DNA of 64,000 nucleotides, from NCBI RefSeq assembly GCF_907165205.1, contig NC_058190.1:17740001-17804000 (forward strand). The letters are read 5' to 3'. Shown piece by piece: positions 23,601 through 34,209 of the stretch. The notes beneath the pieces were generated by a model. That model saw only the letters and a program-made list of their open reading frames with translations. It had not been told where the DNA came from and did not search any database. The translations under genes and the position numbers were made by a program. Origin of the DNA: Coccinella septempunctata (Eukaryota > Arthropoda > Insecta > Coleoptera > Coccinellidae). How positions within the stretch are numbered: position 1 is the stretch's first letter; every line of letters begins with the position of its first letter.

Positions 23601-23919
23601 TCCAATAGTTCCTTAGGAATTGAAATCATACTTTAGCGAATCGTCCACTGAAATCTCATTTCCTATCTGAACTATCGAACTGAAATTCAACATGTGCATC
23701 TCAATTCGAAAACTGTGTGCAGATTCAAGATTTGGGTCGAATTGATCCAACAGTTATTGAGGAATTGAAATCACGCTTTGCCGAATTGACCACTGAAATC
23801 TCAATTCCTATTAGAACTATCGAACTGAAGTTCAACATGTGCATCTCAATTCGAAAACTATGTGCAGTTTCAAGATTTGGGTCGAATTGATCCAATAATT
23901 CCTCAGATATTGAAATCAT
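20667..23919. repeat. Higher-order unit 3 of array S1
   Basis: Again A plus B: B-specific monomers at 17440, 17699 and 17835 recur at 23028, 23287 and 23423, an offset of 5588 = 3291 + 2297. The unit ends where gypsy sequence starts. Confidence 0.85.
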
Positions 23920-25682
23920 TTATCGGACACGGAGTAATTTCTTTCGGCGGTGTTCAAGGTACGGCTGACATAGGCGATCACCCTTTCCTCTCCATCAAGA
24001 ACTTGGGTCAGGGCTCCTCCAAGGCCTACGTCACTGGCGTCGGTTTGCAGGACGAACGGTTGATTGAAATCCGGACAGTCCAGTATCGGTGATTCGGTCA
24101 GTTTTTGTTTCAGGAGGTCGAACGCTTTTTGTTGTTCCTCACCCCACTTCCAACGTGGTTTCTTCTTTAACAGGTGAGTTAACGGTGAAACGACATCGGA
24201 AAAGTTCTCTATAAAACGGCGGTACCAGCTAGCAACTCCCAGAAAACGGCGCAATTCACGGATGGTTTTCGGCGCTGGGAATGCTACGATAGAGGAAACT
24301 TTATCCGGGTCGGTACGGATTCCTTCGGAGGTAACGACATGTCCTAGGTATTTTAGGGATTCTCGCACAAAGTCACACTTTTCGGGATTGAGACGAAGAT
24401 TGGCTTTCTCTCAACCGCCGGAATACTTCTCTTAAATTCTCTAGGTGCTCCTCGAAAGTTTCCCCCAGGACAACTATGTTGGCCAGGTAAGCGAACGCCT
24501 CCGGTTCCATTTCTGGGCCAATAACGGTATCTAAGAATCTCTGGCTGGACTAGCGTGAAGACCAAACGGCATGACGGTGAACTGGAACATTCCCCTTCCT
24601 GGAACTGTGAAGGCAGTAATCGGACGGCTTTCCTTTGCTAACGGTATCTGCCAGTATCCTTGTTTCAGATCCAGTGTGGAGATGTACTTGGCCTTACGCA
24701 GTTTATCCAGAATCCCAGAAATGTACGGTAACGAGTATGCATCTTTTACAGATACTTGGTTGACGGCACGGAAGTCGATGCAAAAACGGTATTTTCCGTC
24801 TTTCTTCCTGACCAATACTACCGGTGAACTCCACGGTGACTAGGAGGGTTCAATCACTCCCTCAGCCAGCATACGGTCTACTTCCTGATTGAAGATCTCC
24901 TGCATTTTCGGGTTTAGGGGTCGGTATCGTTGTTTGATCGGTTCGGTGCCCGGTTTCAGTTTGATCTTATGCTCAATCAGGTCGGTTGTACCATATAGGT
25001 CTTCAAACTTCTTTAATTCTTCTTTCAGAAATGCCTCCAGCTCCTGTTTCTGAGACTCCGTCAACTCCAATAGGTGTTCTTCGGCGGTGTGAACTTCTGC
25101 GGTGGTTTCGACGGGAGTCATCGGTTTCGAGATCAGACGGCCTTCCAGAAAGCACTCGGCGGTACTGAGATTTACGGAAAACTTGAAAGTCGACAGAACA
25201 TCCATCCCCAGAATAATGTCAACCGGTAAGTTTGGTACCAGCAAGAATTTCAAAACAGGCAGTTTGTAATCGGAAATTTGCACGTTGGTGGTGTACAGTT
25301 TCGGTGTGACGGTGGTTTGTCCGTTTGCTATTACTGCGAAACTGTTGTGCATTGTTTGTCCTGTGATTCCTTTACTTTCACACTGATCGGATACGGCCTG
25401 ACTGCAGAAACTCCTGGTCGCTCCGGTATCTATCAGTGCCCGGAAGTGTTTGCCGGCTATTCTGACCTCAACTAACGGACGGTTATCATTACAGGTAGTC
25501 GGTGCCAGTGGAGTCAAGATTCCGGGAGATGTGGTCGACTCCGCCTCCAATCTCCCCTTCAGTTTCCCGAACACGGACAGTCTCGTGAGAGAATGTTTTC
25601 CCTCTGGCATGGAGAACAGAAGATCTTCGGTGGCCTGCGACATTCTCGACGCATGTGGCCATATCCACCACATCGGAAACAC
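23919..25682 (-). pseudogene. Ty3/gypsy pol (protease-RT-RNase H), left copy
   Basis: On the minus strand pol overlaps the end of gag by about 124 bp in the -1 frame. It gives the protease (ALIDTGATRSFCS, then IILGMDVLS) and a linker. The RT follows (RYRPLNPKMQEIFNQEVDRM, KDGKYRFCIDFRAVNQVS, STLDLKQGYWQIPL), then the thumb (SLKYLGHVVTSEGI) and the start of RNase H (LQTDASDVGLGGAL, ERNYSVSDK). A TAG stop interrupts EPS/SPWSSPVV at 24840. Frameshifts lie near 24.53 and 24.4 kb. The RT active site reads YLAN, not YLDD. The frame is cut mid-RNase H where satellite begins, and no integrase follows. Inactive. Confidence 0.9.
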
Positions 25683-26842
25683 TGTGTCTGGAAGGACACT
25701 CTCCTCCCTGATGGTGGTTCGGTCCGGTCAGCGTGGTTATTTTCGGCTGGACGGCGGGGTGGCGGTGTTGCAGGTCTGGATCGACCTTCGGACCTGTCTC
25801 CAGAAGTCGGACGGTGTGATTCCTGTCGCTGGGCTATTGACTCTCTCGACTTGGGTGGCTCAGGACGGCTTTCCCTCGGCGGAGAAAGTCGTGTCTGGTT
25901 GGCTTGTGTCGGCGGTACTGATTCCCTGTGATCGATTGTTGGGTGAACCTGCTCTCCGGTATCCATAGAAAAACTTGCTTGACATCGGTTCAGTTGACGG
26001 GGACTGTACGTCAGGTGAGGTTCTTCCACAAAACCTGGTTTGGAGGGTGGCCGGGTGTACTGGCTCATCTGCCTCTGGACCAGTTCAAAAACTTTTCCCT
26101 TACGGAGAAGTTCATCATAAGTCTTGGTCTCCTGGAAGGCCAAGGCTTGCTGTAAGGGCGGGATCAACCTCTGTCGGATAAGCCGGATCTGCTCCACCTC
26201 GGATGGTTTTGCATAGGTGAGTTTCTGGAATAAGTTCTGCATCCGGGTAACATATAGAAGCAACTTTTCTTCAGGGCCTTGTGTTCGCCCTTTTATTTCC
26301 TCCAACAGATTCTCCTCGTAGTTAACTGGCAGAAATGCTTCTTTCAGTTATTTGCCAAAATCCTCCCAGTCCTCGAAAGTACCTCTCCGGGGAATGAACC
26401 AATCCCTCGCATCCTTTCGTAGTAATTCATACACTGATTCAAAAACTTGTTCCAGGGATACTTTACGAGATTCAGCCAGTCTCTCCACTTCTTCAAGAAA
26501 TCCGGTTACACTACCAGTGCCATCAAAGGAGATGTTCCATTTGTGTACCGGAACAGTTGGTACTGTTGATCGAGACTCCGGTTCTGATCTGGCAGGTGTT
26601 GTGATAATTGGCCGGTCAAAATTTATCCACGGTGCAGGTAAGTGTGGAAAAGACACCCTTCGTGTGGAATTAACCCATCTACTTTGTGTCGGGCCCTCAG
26701 GTGTTGCTGTCCCACAATCCTGCGACTGTGTGAGAGCTATCGCTGGTAATTGTTGCAGTAATGCTCTACATGTCTGCCTTGTCTCATTCATGACCCGTTC
26801 TAATGTTAGTCCAAGAGCTAGTGAACCCTGGGAGTAACGATC
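25559..26842 (-). pseudogene. Ty3/gypsy gag, left copy
   Basis: The minus-strand frame from about 26842 (possible Met at 26791) encodes a gag protein: a capsid-like central part (WNISFDGTGSVTGFLEEVER, YELLRKDARDWF, LLYVTRMQNLFQKL), a basic Pro/Arg-rich stretch, and a zinc knuckle CFRCGGYGHMRREC followed by a second, incomplete Cys cluster (FCSPCQRENILSRDC). One in-frame TAA (26348-26350, after WEDFGK) breaks it. The same stop is in the right copy, so it predates the inverted duplication. The gag end and pol start overlap, as expected for a -1 frameshift. Confidence 0.85.
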
Positions 26843-27006
26843 TCCCTGTAAGGTTAGAAATTTGTATACTTACGATTTATGACATGCTAAGAGCAATAGC
26901 CATGACCTGGCAGGCGTCAGCCCTGCACGTCATCAGCCCCTTTATTTTTTGGACTGTTAAGTAAATTGAGTTTCAAAACTTGTTTCTGTAAATTTGAAAA
27001 TTTAAT

Positions 27007-27126
27007 AGGATAAAGTTTATTTATTGTACATCTTGAAAAAAGTTGACAGGCGATTACAATAAGCAGAAGTATATGACATATCAATTAGAAAACGTACAGT
27101 TGATGAGGTAAAATAAACTTTATCCT
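27007..27126. repeat. 120-bp fold-back repeat, left copy
   Basis: Starts AGGATAAAGTTTATT and ends AATAAACTTTATCCT, so the ends are inverted repeats of about 15 bp. It has no coding capacity. It resembles a tiny MITE, but no clear target duplication is visible. A mirrored copy lies at 59573-59692. Confidence 0.6.
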
Positions 27127-27322
27127 GTATACTTAAAATTTTTATATGTTTTCAAGTAAACGTCTCAGAGTAAATATGTACAATGCCAGGCGGTTTTGAA
27201 CAGCATAAGACCTTGACAGGCGAGGGGACAGCTGCTAAGGGCGTGCAAATAAGAAATGTTACATGAACGCAAATACAGTAAATGCAATGTATTTTATTGG
27301 GTTTATGCAATCTACATTATTT

Positions 27323-27915
27323 TTAACATTCATTTTCTTCAGCATCACCCGAAATTTCGCTATCACTGTTTTCATCATCATCTGATTCTTCAACAATGTT
27401 TTCCTCATCTGAAAATAGTAAAAAAAAATATTTTAATGAATCAATAAGGTTGTTAAGAATTAAATATAAAGCTCAATTACATAGGACTGCGTATTAAATG
27501 TTACGGAATAAAATAGTTGTATGTTACCTAAAATGCATTCCTCAGTTTCAGTCGATTGTGCTGTGGCAGTATCAGCAGGTCCTTGTAAAAGTATGTCGTA
27601 TATAGAAGATGGAACCGTATTCCCCTCAAACCAATTAAATTCGTAACGACTATCAATTAAGTTCCAACCGTTATTTTCAGGTGTAAGAATTGTTGGTTCT
27701 TTTAAATTACAATTTCGCCATATATTTGTAATGTAGGCAGTTCTCAATAATTGTTGATGTAGTTCACGTTTGCAGGGTGGTAAATTCGATGGATCATAGC
27801 TTACTACTTTTTTCATAAACACTTTAGGATTATTTGTGTTGTACGTAGCAAGGAACTTTTCATAACGTGCATAACTTGCAAATATTGCAGAAATCGAGTG
27901 TATATCAGAAAGCAT
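27323..27915 (-). CDS. Two-exon small acidic protein, left copy
   Basis: Exon 1 (27915-27528) begins MLSDIHSISAIFASYARYEK and holds LPPCKRELHQQLLRTAYITN, ENNGWNLIDSRYEFNWFEGN. The intron (27527-27409) has GT...TTTTCAG ends. Exon 2 (27408-27323) adds a very acidic tail EESDDDENSDSEISGDAEEN and a stop, giving 157 residues, followed by AATAAA. The pattern PPC...I.R..YIT..W......P....NGW......WF.G...P recalls the C-terminal part of uncharacterised animal proteins that are often multi-copy and TE-like; that memory is weak. The exon/intron structure is conserved in both arms. It may be the last part of a longer gene, since the start is not proven. Confidence 0.55.
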
Positions 27916-28307
27916 TCAAAGAATTAGGAAACGCAGAAATAGTACAGAAGAAAGAAAAAATTTTTCCGATACTAGAGAAATTTGTGTAGGATCCACAATA
28001 GTGTAAATATTGTAAATAAATGTTGTCGTTCATGGAAGACTTTAGAAATTCGAACTTTCCGAAGTCTTTCGTTGAAGAAAATAGGTCACAGATTTGCGCC
28101 TTGAAGAAAAGCAGATTTCTAAAGAAATCTGTTTCCTATAGAAACAATAGATAATTAGATTTATCGCCAACCCCTACAGATGTTAAGAGAAAGGTCTGAA
28201 CTTTATGGCAACAGCATGTGTAACATTAAGTCATTGACGCTGGCGTGAACAAAGCTTCTTTTTAACATTGAGATACGCCAGATGACGTTTGCTGATTGAT
28301 GGGACAA
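27916..28307. other. Upstream region of the two-exon gene
   Basis: AT-rich sequence shared with the right arm (58392-58783). No promoter motif could be assigned. It may hold further 5' exons, but no splice-supported frame was found. Confidence 0.35.
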
Positions 28308-29134
28308 TGGGGTATTTTCCTAAAACTCAAAAAAAGAATTAAAAATTATTTTTGGAAACCATTTTCCATTGGTTAGTCACCACATAAAAGGTTCCACTCA
28401 AAATTCAGTAGGAAAAAAAATATAGCCTTTGAAAAAAAATTTGTGAGAGCTTGTGACGTAGAATGCCTTTACTAGAGTCTAGTAATTTTTGTGAATTCGA
28501 CAACATCGGAACTGATCAAGAGGATATTATATAGAACTTGGAACATAAATGCATTTATGTATTTATGTTCCAAGATACAGAATTATATCTTCCTGAAACC
28601 GATGACAGTTTCTGACATTGTTTTAAACGTTCTTGTCAGATTGTTATAACTTGTGGAAATGAAGTCGAATTTTTCAAAAGAAAACAGTGAAAATTTACCA
28701 CCTGTAAACTTTTTCATATTGATGACTTTAGGAACCTATAAAATATATCAGCAATGCCTTCTTTCATCAACAATAACAGCCCAAGGAAGATCGAATATTA
28801 ACTGACAATAAACAACCATAGACTCAATAATATATTATCAAGTCTATGGAGATCAGAAAACATTGATGAGAGTCATTGATGGCAATACACAACCATAGAC
28901 GCAATAATATATGCAGATCAGAAAATTTGATGAGAAACATTGATGAGTGTTCCAACGATGCCGGATTGTAAAAGTGACGTAGAATGTTTCTGGGAGAATG
29001 CCTCCGCGATGTGAATTTCCGTAATTAAAAACAGGCAAAATACAACTGTTAAAATAGAAAAAAAATACTTTTCCATATATTTGAGATATGAGGATTTCGT
29101 TGATATATATTTTGAAATTTAGGAAAATACCCCA
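28308..29134. mobile_element. 827-bp non-autonomous TIR element
   Basis: Ends are TGGGGTATTTTCCTAAA and TTTAGGAAAATACCCCA, inverted repeats of at least 15 bp. The right arm of palindrome A lacks it and reads GGGACAATTTGAAG across the site, while here the flanks are GGGACAA and TTTGAAG. Insertion length is exactly 827 bp from the coordinate shift (86699 to 87526). It can be read as an 825-bp element with a 2-bp AT duplication, as in ISL2EU-type elements, or as an 827-bp element between CAA and TTT without duplication, as reported for Spy. No transposase is encoded. Inside are a duplicated AACCATAGAC.CAATAATATAT segment (28815, 28891) and the palindrome CATAAATGCATTTATG (28548). Confidence 0.8.
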
Positions 29135-29280
29135 TTTGAAGACGGGGTAAGTACCATCCCAAGACTTGGTACTGCTGGAGTCCCATTGGTCCAAAAGTAA
29201 AAGAGACATCCCCTAAGTTTTCCAATCAGATATGTGGGTGGGCCTTGAAGCTTTAAAATCATTGTTCTTTCCGGAAAACA

Positions 29281-29365
29281 GACATTCAGAGATTCAGAGA
29301 TTGAGATTCAGAGATTCATTCAGAGAGTTAGATTCAGAGATAGATTCAGATATAGATTCAGATTG
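29281..29365. repeat. TTCAGA-type microsatellite, left copy
   Basis: Imperfect repeats of GATTCAGA and variants. The mirrored copy is at 58161-58245. Confidence 0.85.
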
Positions 29366-29411
29366 ATTCGCTAAGTGTCGGGTTAAGTTTTGAATATAGA
29401 CGAAAGACAAA

Positions 29412-29735
29412 TCTTGAAACTGCACATAGTTTTCGAATTGAGATGCACATGTTGAACTTCAGATCGATAGTTCTAATAGGCATTGAGATTTCAGTGGTCA
29501 ATTCCTCAATAACTGTTGGATCAATTCGACCCAAATCTCCAAACTGTACACAGTTTCCGAATTGAGATGCACATGTTGAATTTCAGTTCGATAGTTCAGA
29601 TAGGAAATGAGATTTCAGTGGACGATTCGCTAAAGTATGATTTCAATTCCTAAGGAACTATTGGATCAAGTCGACCCAAATCTTGAAACTGCACACAGTT
29701 TTTGAATTGAGATGCACATGTTGAATTTCAGTTAT
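29412..29735 (+). repeat. Short S1 satellite piece, left
   Basis: A little over two monomers of the 145-bp satellite in the orientation opposite to array S1. It is joined to the TTCAGA-bearing segment on one side and ends abruptly at TTTCAGTTATCACC. The right arm has one monomer more at 57670-58118. Confidence 0.9.
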
Positions 29736-30112
29736 CACCTGAGAAAAAAAAAAGGCTTAATAAATTCAGAGACTTTTTTGACGCTGCCTCTTGGACTATA
29801 ATGCATTCACCAGATTTTAGTGATTTTCACTGGCCTTATTCATAATTTTTGTTACTGACAAGGTTTTCCCACAACACAGTCCTTGTCGCCAAATATAAGG
29901 TTTTCAGTTCTTCGAAGATTATTTAAAAAAAAAATAACGTCCAGTTTCATAATAAAATTTGAAGTCACTTTAAGCTCAAAGCTTCCTTTACTGTCATTGT
30001 CACTGAAAATTCCATATGACACTCGCCGAGTAAACAAGTATCCGTGACGTGCTCCAGAAATTTGTTAATACAAAATAATGAGAAGGTATCAAGTCAGATT
30101 TTACGGTAGAAA
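29736..30112. other. Probable LINE 5' region
   Basis: AT-rich sequence between the satellite piece and LINE ORF1. It is likely to include the LINE 5' UTR, though the element's start could not be fixed. Confidence 0.4.
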
Positions 30113-30739
30113 ATGGCTCCGACTAGGGCTCAACAGGAGAAGTCCGAGTTGAAACAACTAATTAAGGAAACAATCATGGAAGTATTTACCGATGATAATT
30201 TTCTTGCGAATTTGTTCAAATCGATAAACGACAAATTCGAGAACCACAGGAGGGAAACCGAAGAAGTTGTACGGAATTTACAAGCCAAAATCAACTTTCT
30301 TGAAGAAAAGGTGGACAGAAGTGAACAAATTCAAAAAATAAATAATATTTGTATACATGGAATTCCCGATGAGAAAGTGGAAAACATCTTGAATAAGGCT
30401 GTTGACGTTCTCAAGTGTTCGCTTCCTAACATATCTATCTCCGATATACAGGCTCATCGGATTGGGAAGGAGGTAAAGGATGGTAAAAATAGACCAGTAA
30501 TTATTAAATTTGGAAATAATGAGAATAAAATGACAGTCTTGAAGAACCTCAAGAAGTTTAAAGATAGGAAAGTGTTCGTCTGCGAGGATCTAACAAGAAA
30601 TCGACTCGAGTTGATGAATGAAACGAGAACTGTCTTTGGAAGGGCTAATGTATGGTCTTTCAATGGTGTTATTTTTGCGAATATCAATGCAGCTGTGAAG
30701 AAGATAAGAAACTATGAGGAGCTGAATAGTCTGAAATAA
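30113..30739 (+). CDS. LINE ORF1 protein (coiled coil, RRM-like)
   Basis: An intact 208-residue frame begins MAPTRAQQEKSELKQLIKET. Residues 40-75 form a charged heptad-like helix (RRETEEVVRNLQAKINFLEE), then comes the RNA-binding part with NICIHGIPDEK, ISDIQAHRIGKEVK, RPVIIKFGNNENK and KVFVCEDLTRNRLELM. The order coiled coil - RRM - C-terminal domain is that of L1-type ORF1 proteins also carried by CR1/L2-group LINEs, which bind element RNA. It lies about 110 bp upstream of ORF2. Its openness contrasts with the broken ORF2. Confidence 0.8.
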   Translation: MAPTRAQQEKSELKQLIKETIMEVFTDDNFLANLFKSINDKFENHRRETEEVVRNLQAKINFLEEKVDRSEQIQKINNICIHGIPDEKVENILNKAVDVLKCSLPNISISDIQAHRIGKEVKDGKNRPVIIKFGNNENKMTVLKNLKKFKDRKVFVCEDLTRNRLELMNETRTVFGRANVWSFNGVIFANINAAVKKIRNYEELNSLK

Positions 30740-30847
30740 TCTGGGTTCGAAAAGTCGAAATTATTTTACCTTGTTTGTTTGTTATGTTTTTTTTTTTCCT
30801 GAAATTGTTTTCCTTTTCTAAATCTGCTTGTCAATTTTGCATATAAG

Positions 30848-33800
30848 ATGTGGAGAATCGTCATGGATAATTTTGCATATTTTGTTCGCTTTCGGCACTT
30901 TGAGACTCGTTCATTAATTTGCTTGTTTTTCTGTAATTTCATACTTTATATTTCCATAGAGATTGATAATTTTGAATTTCTCAATGCTGAAGAGATTGAG
31001 ACCAAAGAATATGAGTCCTTGGAAGCCTTAAGGGCTGAAAATGTCTCGAGAGACCATAATTTGAATATTGTACATCTGAATATTAGAAGCTTGAATCACA
31101 ACTTCGATGAACTATTGATTTATTTAAATGATTACGGTATAGAAAATATAGATTTAATTGTTCTCTCGGAGACGTGGAATTTACATGAGACCGGTTATTT
31201 TAATATTCCAAATTTCAATGTACTATATAATAATTCTATAATCAATCAGAATGACGGCTTGGTGGTGTACATAAGGGAGACAATCGAATACGAGGAAAGC
31301 ATAATTGAACTAACAGAGACTAAACTAATAAGAATGACCTTAGATATAGAGGATATTGCTTTCGGAGTTATAGCTTCATATAGACCACCTTCTATTAATA
31401 AAAACTTGTATATATCGGAATTAGCTGAAGTTTTATCACAGATTAAGTTTCAAAAGCAGAGGGTGGAATTGTTCATTGGGGATATTAATATAAATTTATT
31501 GGAAAGAGATGTTTCAACTGCTTCGACTAGTTTGAATGATTATTTGGGTCTTCTGAAAGGATTTGGGTTCAATTCTTATATTAATAAGCCTACAAGAGAT
31601 ATTGAATCGCAGAAGCCATCTATTTTAGATCATGCATTTGTGAGGACCGGTCGAGGAGACATTGGCGTTAAACCGGCGGTGATTAAATTAAATCTAACTG
31701 ATCACAATATGCTTTTTCTGAGTTTTCTAAGTTTCAGCTTCAAGGAGCGAAAGGAGGAACAATATAAGTTAAACATACAAACAATAATTAACTATGAACA
31801 GTTGAATCGAACCCTTGCAGGGGAGAACTGGCAAGAGATTTTCGCGGAACGGGATCCCCAGGTGGGTGATGAGCAATTTTGTCTAAATTCAAAATGTACG
31901 TCGAGCTACATTCGAGGTTGAACGTTATAACAAGTAGGAATCGCAAGTTGAAACCATGGATCACCCTCGGATTGATCAATTCCATACGTCACAGGGATTT
32001 TCTTAAGAAGAGATTGAAGAATAATTCTGATTCGGAAAAGGTAAGAGAATACAGAACATTTAGAAATCAACTCAAAAAATTAATAAATATCACAAAGAAC
32101 AACTTCTATAAACAAAAAATCTCAGATGCACAAAATAACGTTAGGAAGGTTTGGGAAACAATTAATCAAGCTACTGGCACTGAAAGGAAGACGAAAAATC
32201 CAAAAGTTTCTTTAGAAAATGAACAAGGTGAAGCTCTGACAACAGAAAAAGATGTAGCAAATTATTTCTGCAGATTTTTTAGTAGTATCGGTGAACACAT
32301 GGCAAGTAAATTGAGAAAATCTGATGAGGTGCCAATTCAACGCATATATAATTGTGATTCTTTGTTTTTGAATCCAGTAACGGAGAATGAAATTCCAAAC
32401 ATAGTTAATCATTTAAAATCAAATTCTTCTCCCGGTCCAGATGGAATTTCGGTGAGACTTATCAAGAGCTGTCATCCTTATATTCTGAGGCCACTTGCAC
32501 ATATTATTAATTTATGTTTTGAGAGGGGCATGACACCAGCACATTTCAAGGAATCATTCACAATACCCATTTATAAATCAGGCTGTAAGAAAGAAGCAAC
32601 TAATTATAGACCTATAACACTTATTAACAATTTCGCTAAGATATATGAACATTGCTTGAAGTCTCGATTACTAACTTTTCTGAATAAGAATAAAGTTTTG
32701 AGCGATAATCAATTTGGCTTTCGGAAGGATATCAGTGCTGAGGACGCTATTCTTGAGCTTATGAAATCAATTATTTCAGCAAGTAAGAACAATAACAAGT
32801 CCTTGGCCATCTTCTTAGATTTGGCCAAGGCGTTTGACACTGTTAATTTTGAAATTTTGTTGAGCAGACTTGAAGCTGTTGGGGTCCGGGGTACTGCTCT
32901 GAATCTTTTTCGTAGTTATCTTTATTGAAGGTTCCAGGTAGTGAAAATTGGACAGCATGAGAGTGACCCTTTTCTGGTTTCAATGGGCGTCCCGCAGGGC
33001 ACCGTTTTGGGGCCGATTTTATTTTTGGTATATATTAACCTTTTGGCAGATCTTAGGATTGATGGAAGGGTTATTTCTTATGCCGATGATACTGTCGCCA
33101 TCTTCGAGGGTCAAACTTGGGCAGACGTCTTCCTGAATGCAGATGATATATGGGTTCCTGAATAATAGTCTCTTAAGTCTGAATAAGACAAAGACAAAAT
33201 TTATAACTTTTTCTGCTACGATGGTAGATCAGCCAAATATTGATTTCTTGAGGATACATGAGGCGGACTGCAGGGATTTCACAGAGTGTGATTGTGGTGT
33301 CATAGTTAGAGACAACGTGGTGAAATATCTGGGAGTTGAACTCGACCAGCATTTAAACTGGAAAGGGCATGTGAATAGCCTGGTAAAAAAACTTAGGATT
33401 GTGGCCCATAAAATGTACAAACTTTCATTTATATTGGATAGGAAAAAATTTGTGTACATATATGGTGCTTTTGTCGAGTCTATTCTCAGATATTGTGTGT
33501 TAGCGTGGGGTGGTTGCTACAAGAATGCCCTTGATCCCATAGAGAAAATGCAAAATAACATTTTGAGGATCATATTAAAGAAAGAGCGTCTTCACCCAAC
33601 CGCCTCACTTTACGAGGAAGCTAATGTCTTCACTGTAAGAAAAATTTATTTATACAGGTCGATACTCTGGACTAGGAAAAATTTAGTAGTAAGATGTTCT
33701 CCTGGCCCAACGAGAGGAGCAAATCTTCCGGTGATTCCCCTTTGTAGAACCAATTTCATTCAGAAGAATATTTTCTATTATGGACCAAGATTCTATGGCC

Positions 33801-33904
33801 TCTTGCCAAGAAATATCTTGAACGAAACAACTTTGTCGTCGTTTAAAGCACAATTGAAGAATTATATTTCATTAAATGCGAAAGATTTTTTGAAGTTTTT
33901 TTGA
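30848..33904 (+). pseudogene. LINE ORF2: AP endonuclease and RT (CR1/L2 group)
   Basis: The AP endonuclease comes first, with LNIVHLNIRSLNH, DLIVLSETWN, VIASYRPPS, ELFIGDININLL, ILDHAFV and LTDHNM. After a frameshift near 31876 the RT follows: SNSSPGPDGISVRLIKS, NYRPITLINNFAKIYE, DNQFGFRKDISAEDAI, IFLDLAKAFDTVNFE, VSMGVPQGTVLGPILFLVYI, VISYADDTVAIF. After a second frameshift near 33140 comes the thumb (VKYLGVELDQHLNW, RYCVLAWGGCYK, LHPTASLYEEANVF) to the stop at 33902. A TGA at 32926-32928 replaces a codon after SYLY. So there are three breaks; the catalytic residues are otherwise kept. No RNase H is present. Recently decayed, not active. Confidence 0.9.
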
Positions 33905-34209
33905 TACCTAGCTGAATTTTAGCCGTTTGTTCTTTTTTTGTCTCTGAAATGATACGATATTTGGTCTCGGTCTCTCAGTTATTCGGTTTTCCCACGTTGC
34001 TTAAAAAAGGTAAATTTATTTTGCGTAAAACGCATTAATTTGCACAGATACCTTAGGCTCTCGTGATTCGGTCACACACGAGCGCGAGCTCAGGTGACGG
34101 GTTGCTGGGGCTCGAGGAAAGAATTATTAAGTTAGTTTTGAAATGTATACCTGATAAATGGACTGTCTGAATTTGTTATTGTAGAGAAGGGAATAAATAA
34201 ATAAAAAAA
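33905..34209 (+). other. LINE 3' UTR
   Basis: Follows the ORF2 stop and ends in AATAAATAAATAAAAAAA near 34191-34208, a plausible polyadenylation signal and tail. The left edge of palindrome B (34015) falls inside it, so the palindrome formed after the LINE had inserted. Confidence 0.6.

Larger units (their letters stand above)
13434..23919 (-). repeat. Satellite array S1 (145-bp monomer, higher-order)
   Basis: About 10.5 kb of tandem monomers, mostly 145 bp. Shorter variants of about 142 bp (CCTTCAGAAC instead of CCTATCAGAAC) and about 123 bp (a 22-bp gap after GTTATTGAGGAATTGA) also occur. Every monomer holds AACATGTGCATCTCAATTCG and then the dyad CGAAAACTGT-GT-ACAGTTTCG, which can form a 9-10-bp hairpin. 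The minus-strand frames of 60-111 codons in it change phase every monomer (145 is not divisible by 3) and are not genes. Strand is given for the orientation opposite to the 46.5-50.5 kb copy. Confidence 0.95.
22844..29735. repeat. Palindrome A, left arm
   Basis: This block is the reverse complement of 57667-64000. Paired positions sum to 86699 from 23.4 to 28.3 kb, to 87526 inside the 827-bp insertion, and shift by one 145-bp monomer at both satellite ends. It contains, from outside in, satellite S1, gypsy gag-pol, a fold-back repeat, the two-exon gene, the TIR element (left arm only), a TTCAGA repeat and a short satellite piece. The arm continues outward at least as far as the right arm stays inside the window. 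Confidence 0.9.

Noticed and set aside
13434..23919. Dozens of 60-111-codon frames on the satellite (MRFQWSIRQSVISIP... type)
   Set aside because: They are the same monomer translated repeatedly. 145 bp shifts the frame each unit, start and stop points repeat with the monomer, and no gene structure exists.
13434..23919. CRISPR-like array
   Set aside because: Units are contiguous 145-bp monomers with no spacers, in a eukaryotic context.
25450..26837. Plus-strand frames up to 172 codons opposite gypsy gag-pol
   Set aside because: They lie antisense to a clearly recognised gag and pol. The GC-rich codon use of gag opens the other strand.
28853..29209. 118-codon minus-strand frame over the right end of the TIR element
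   Set aside because: It crosses the element boundary into flanking sequence and has no transposase motif.
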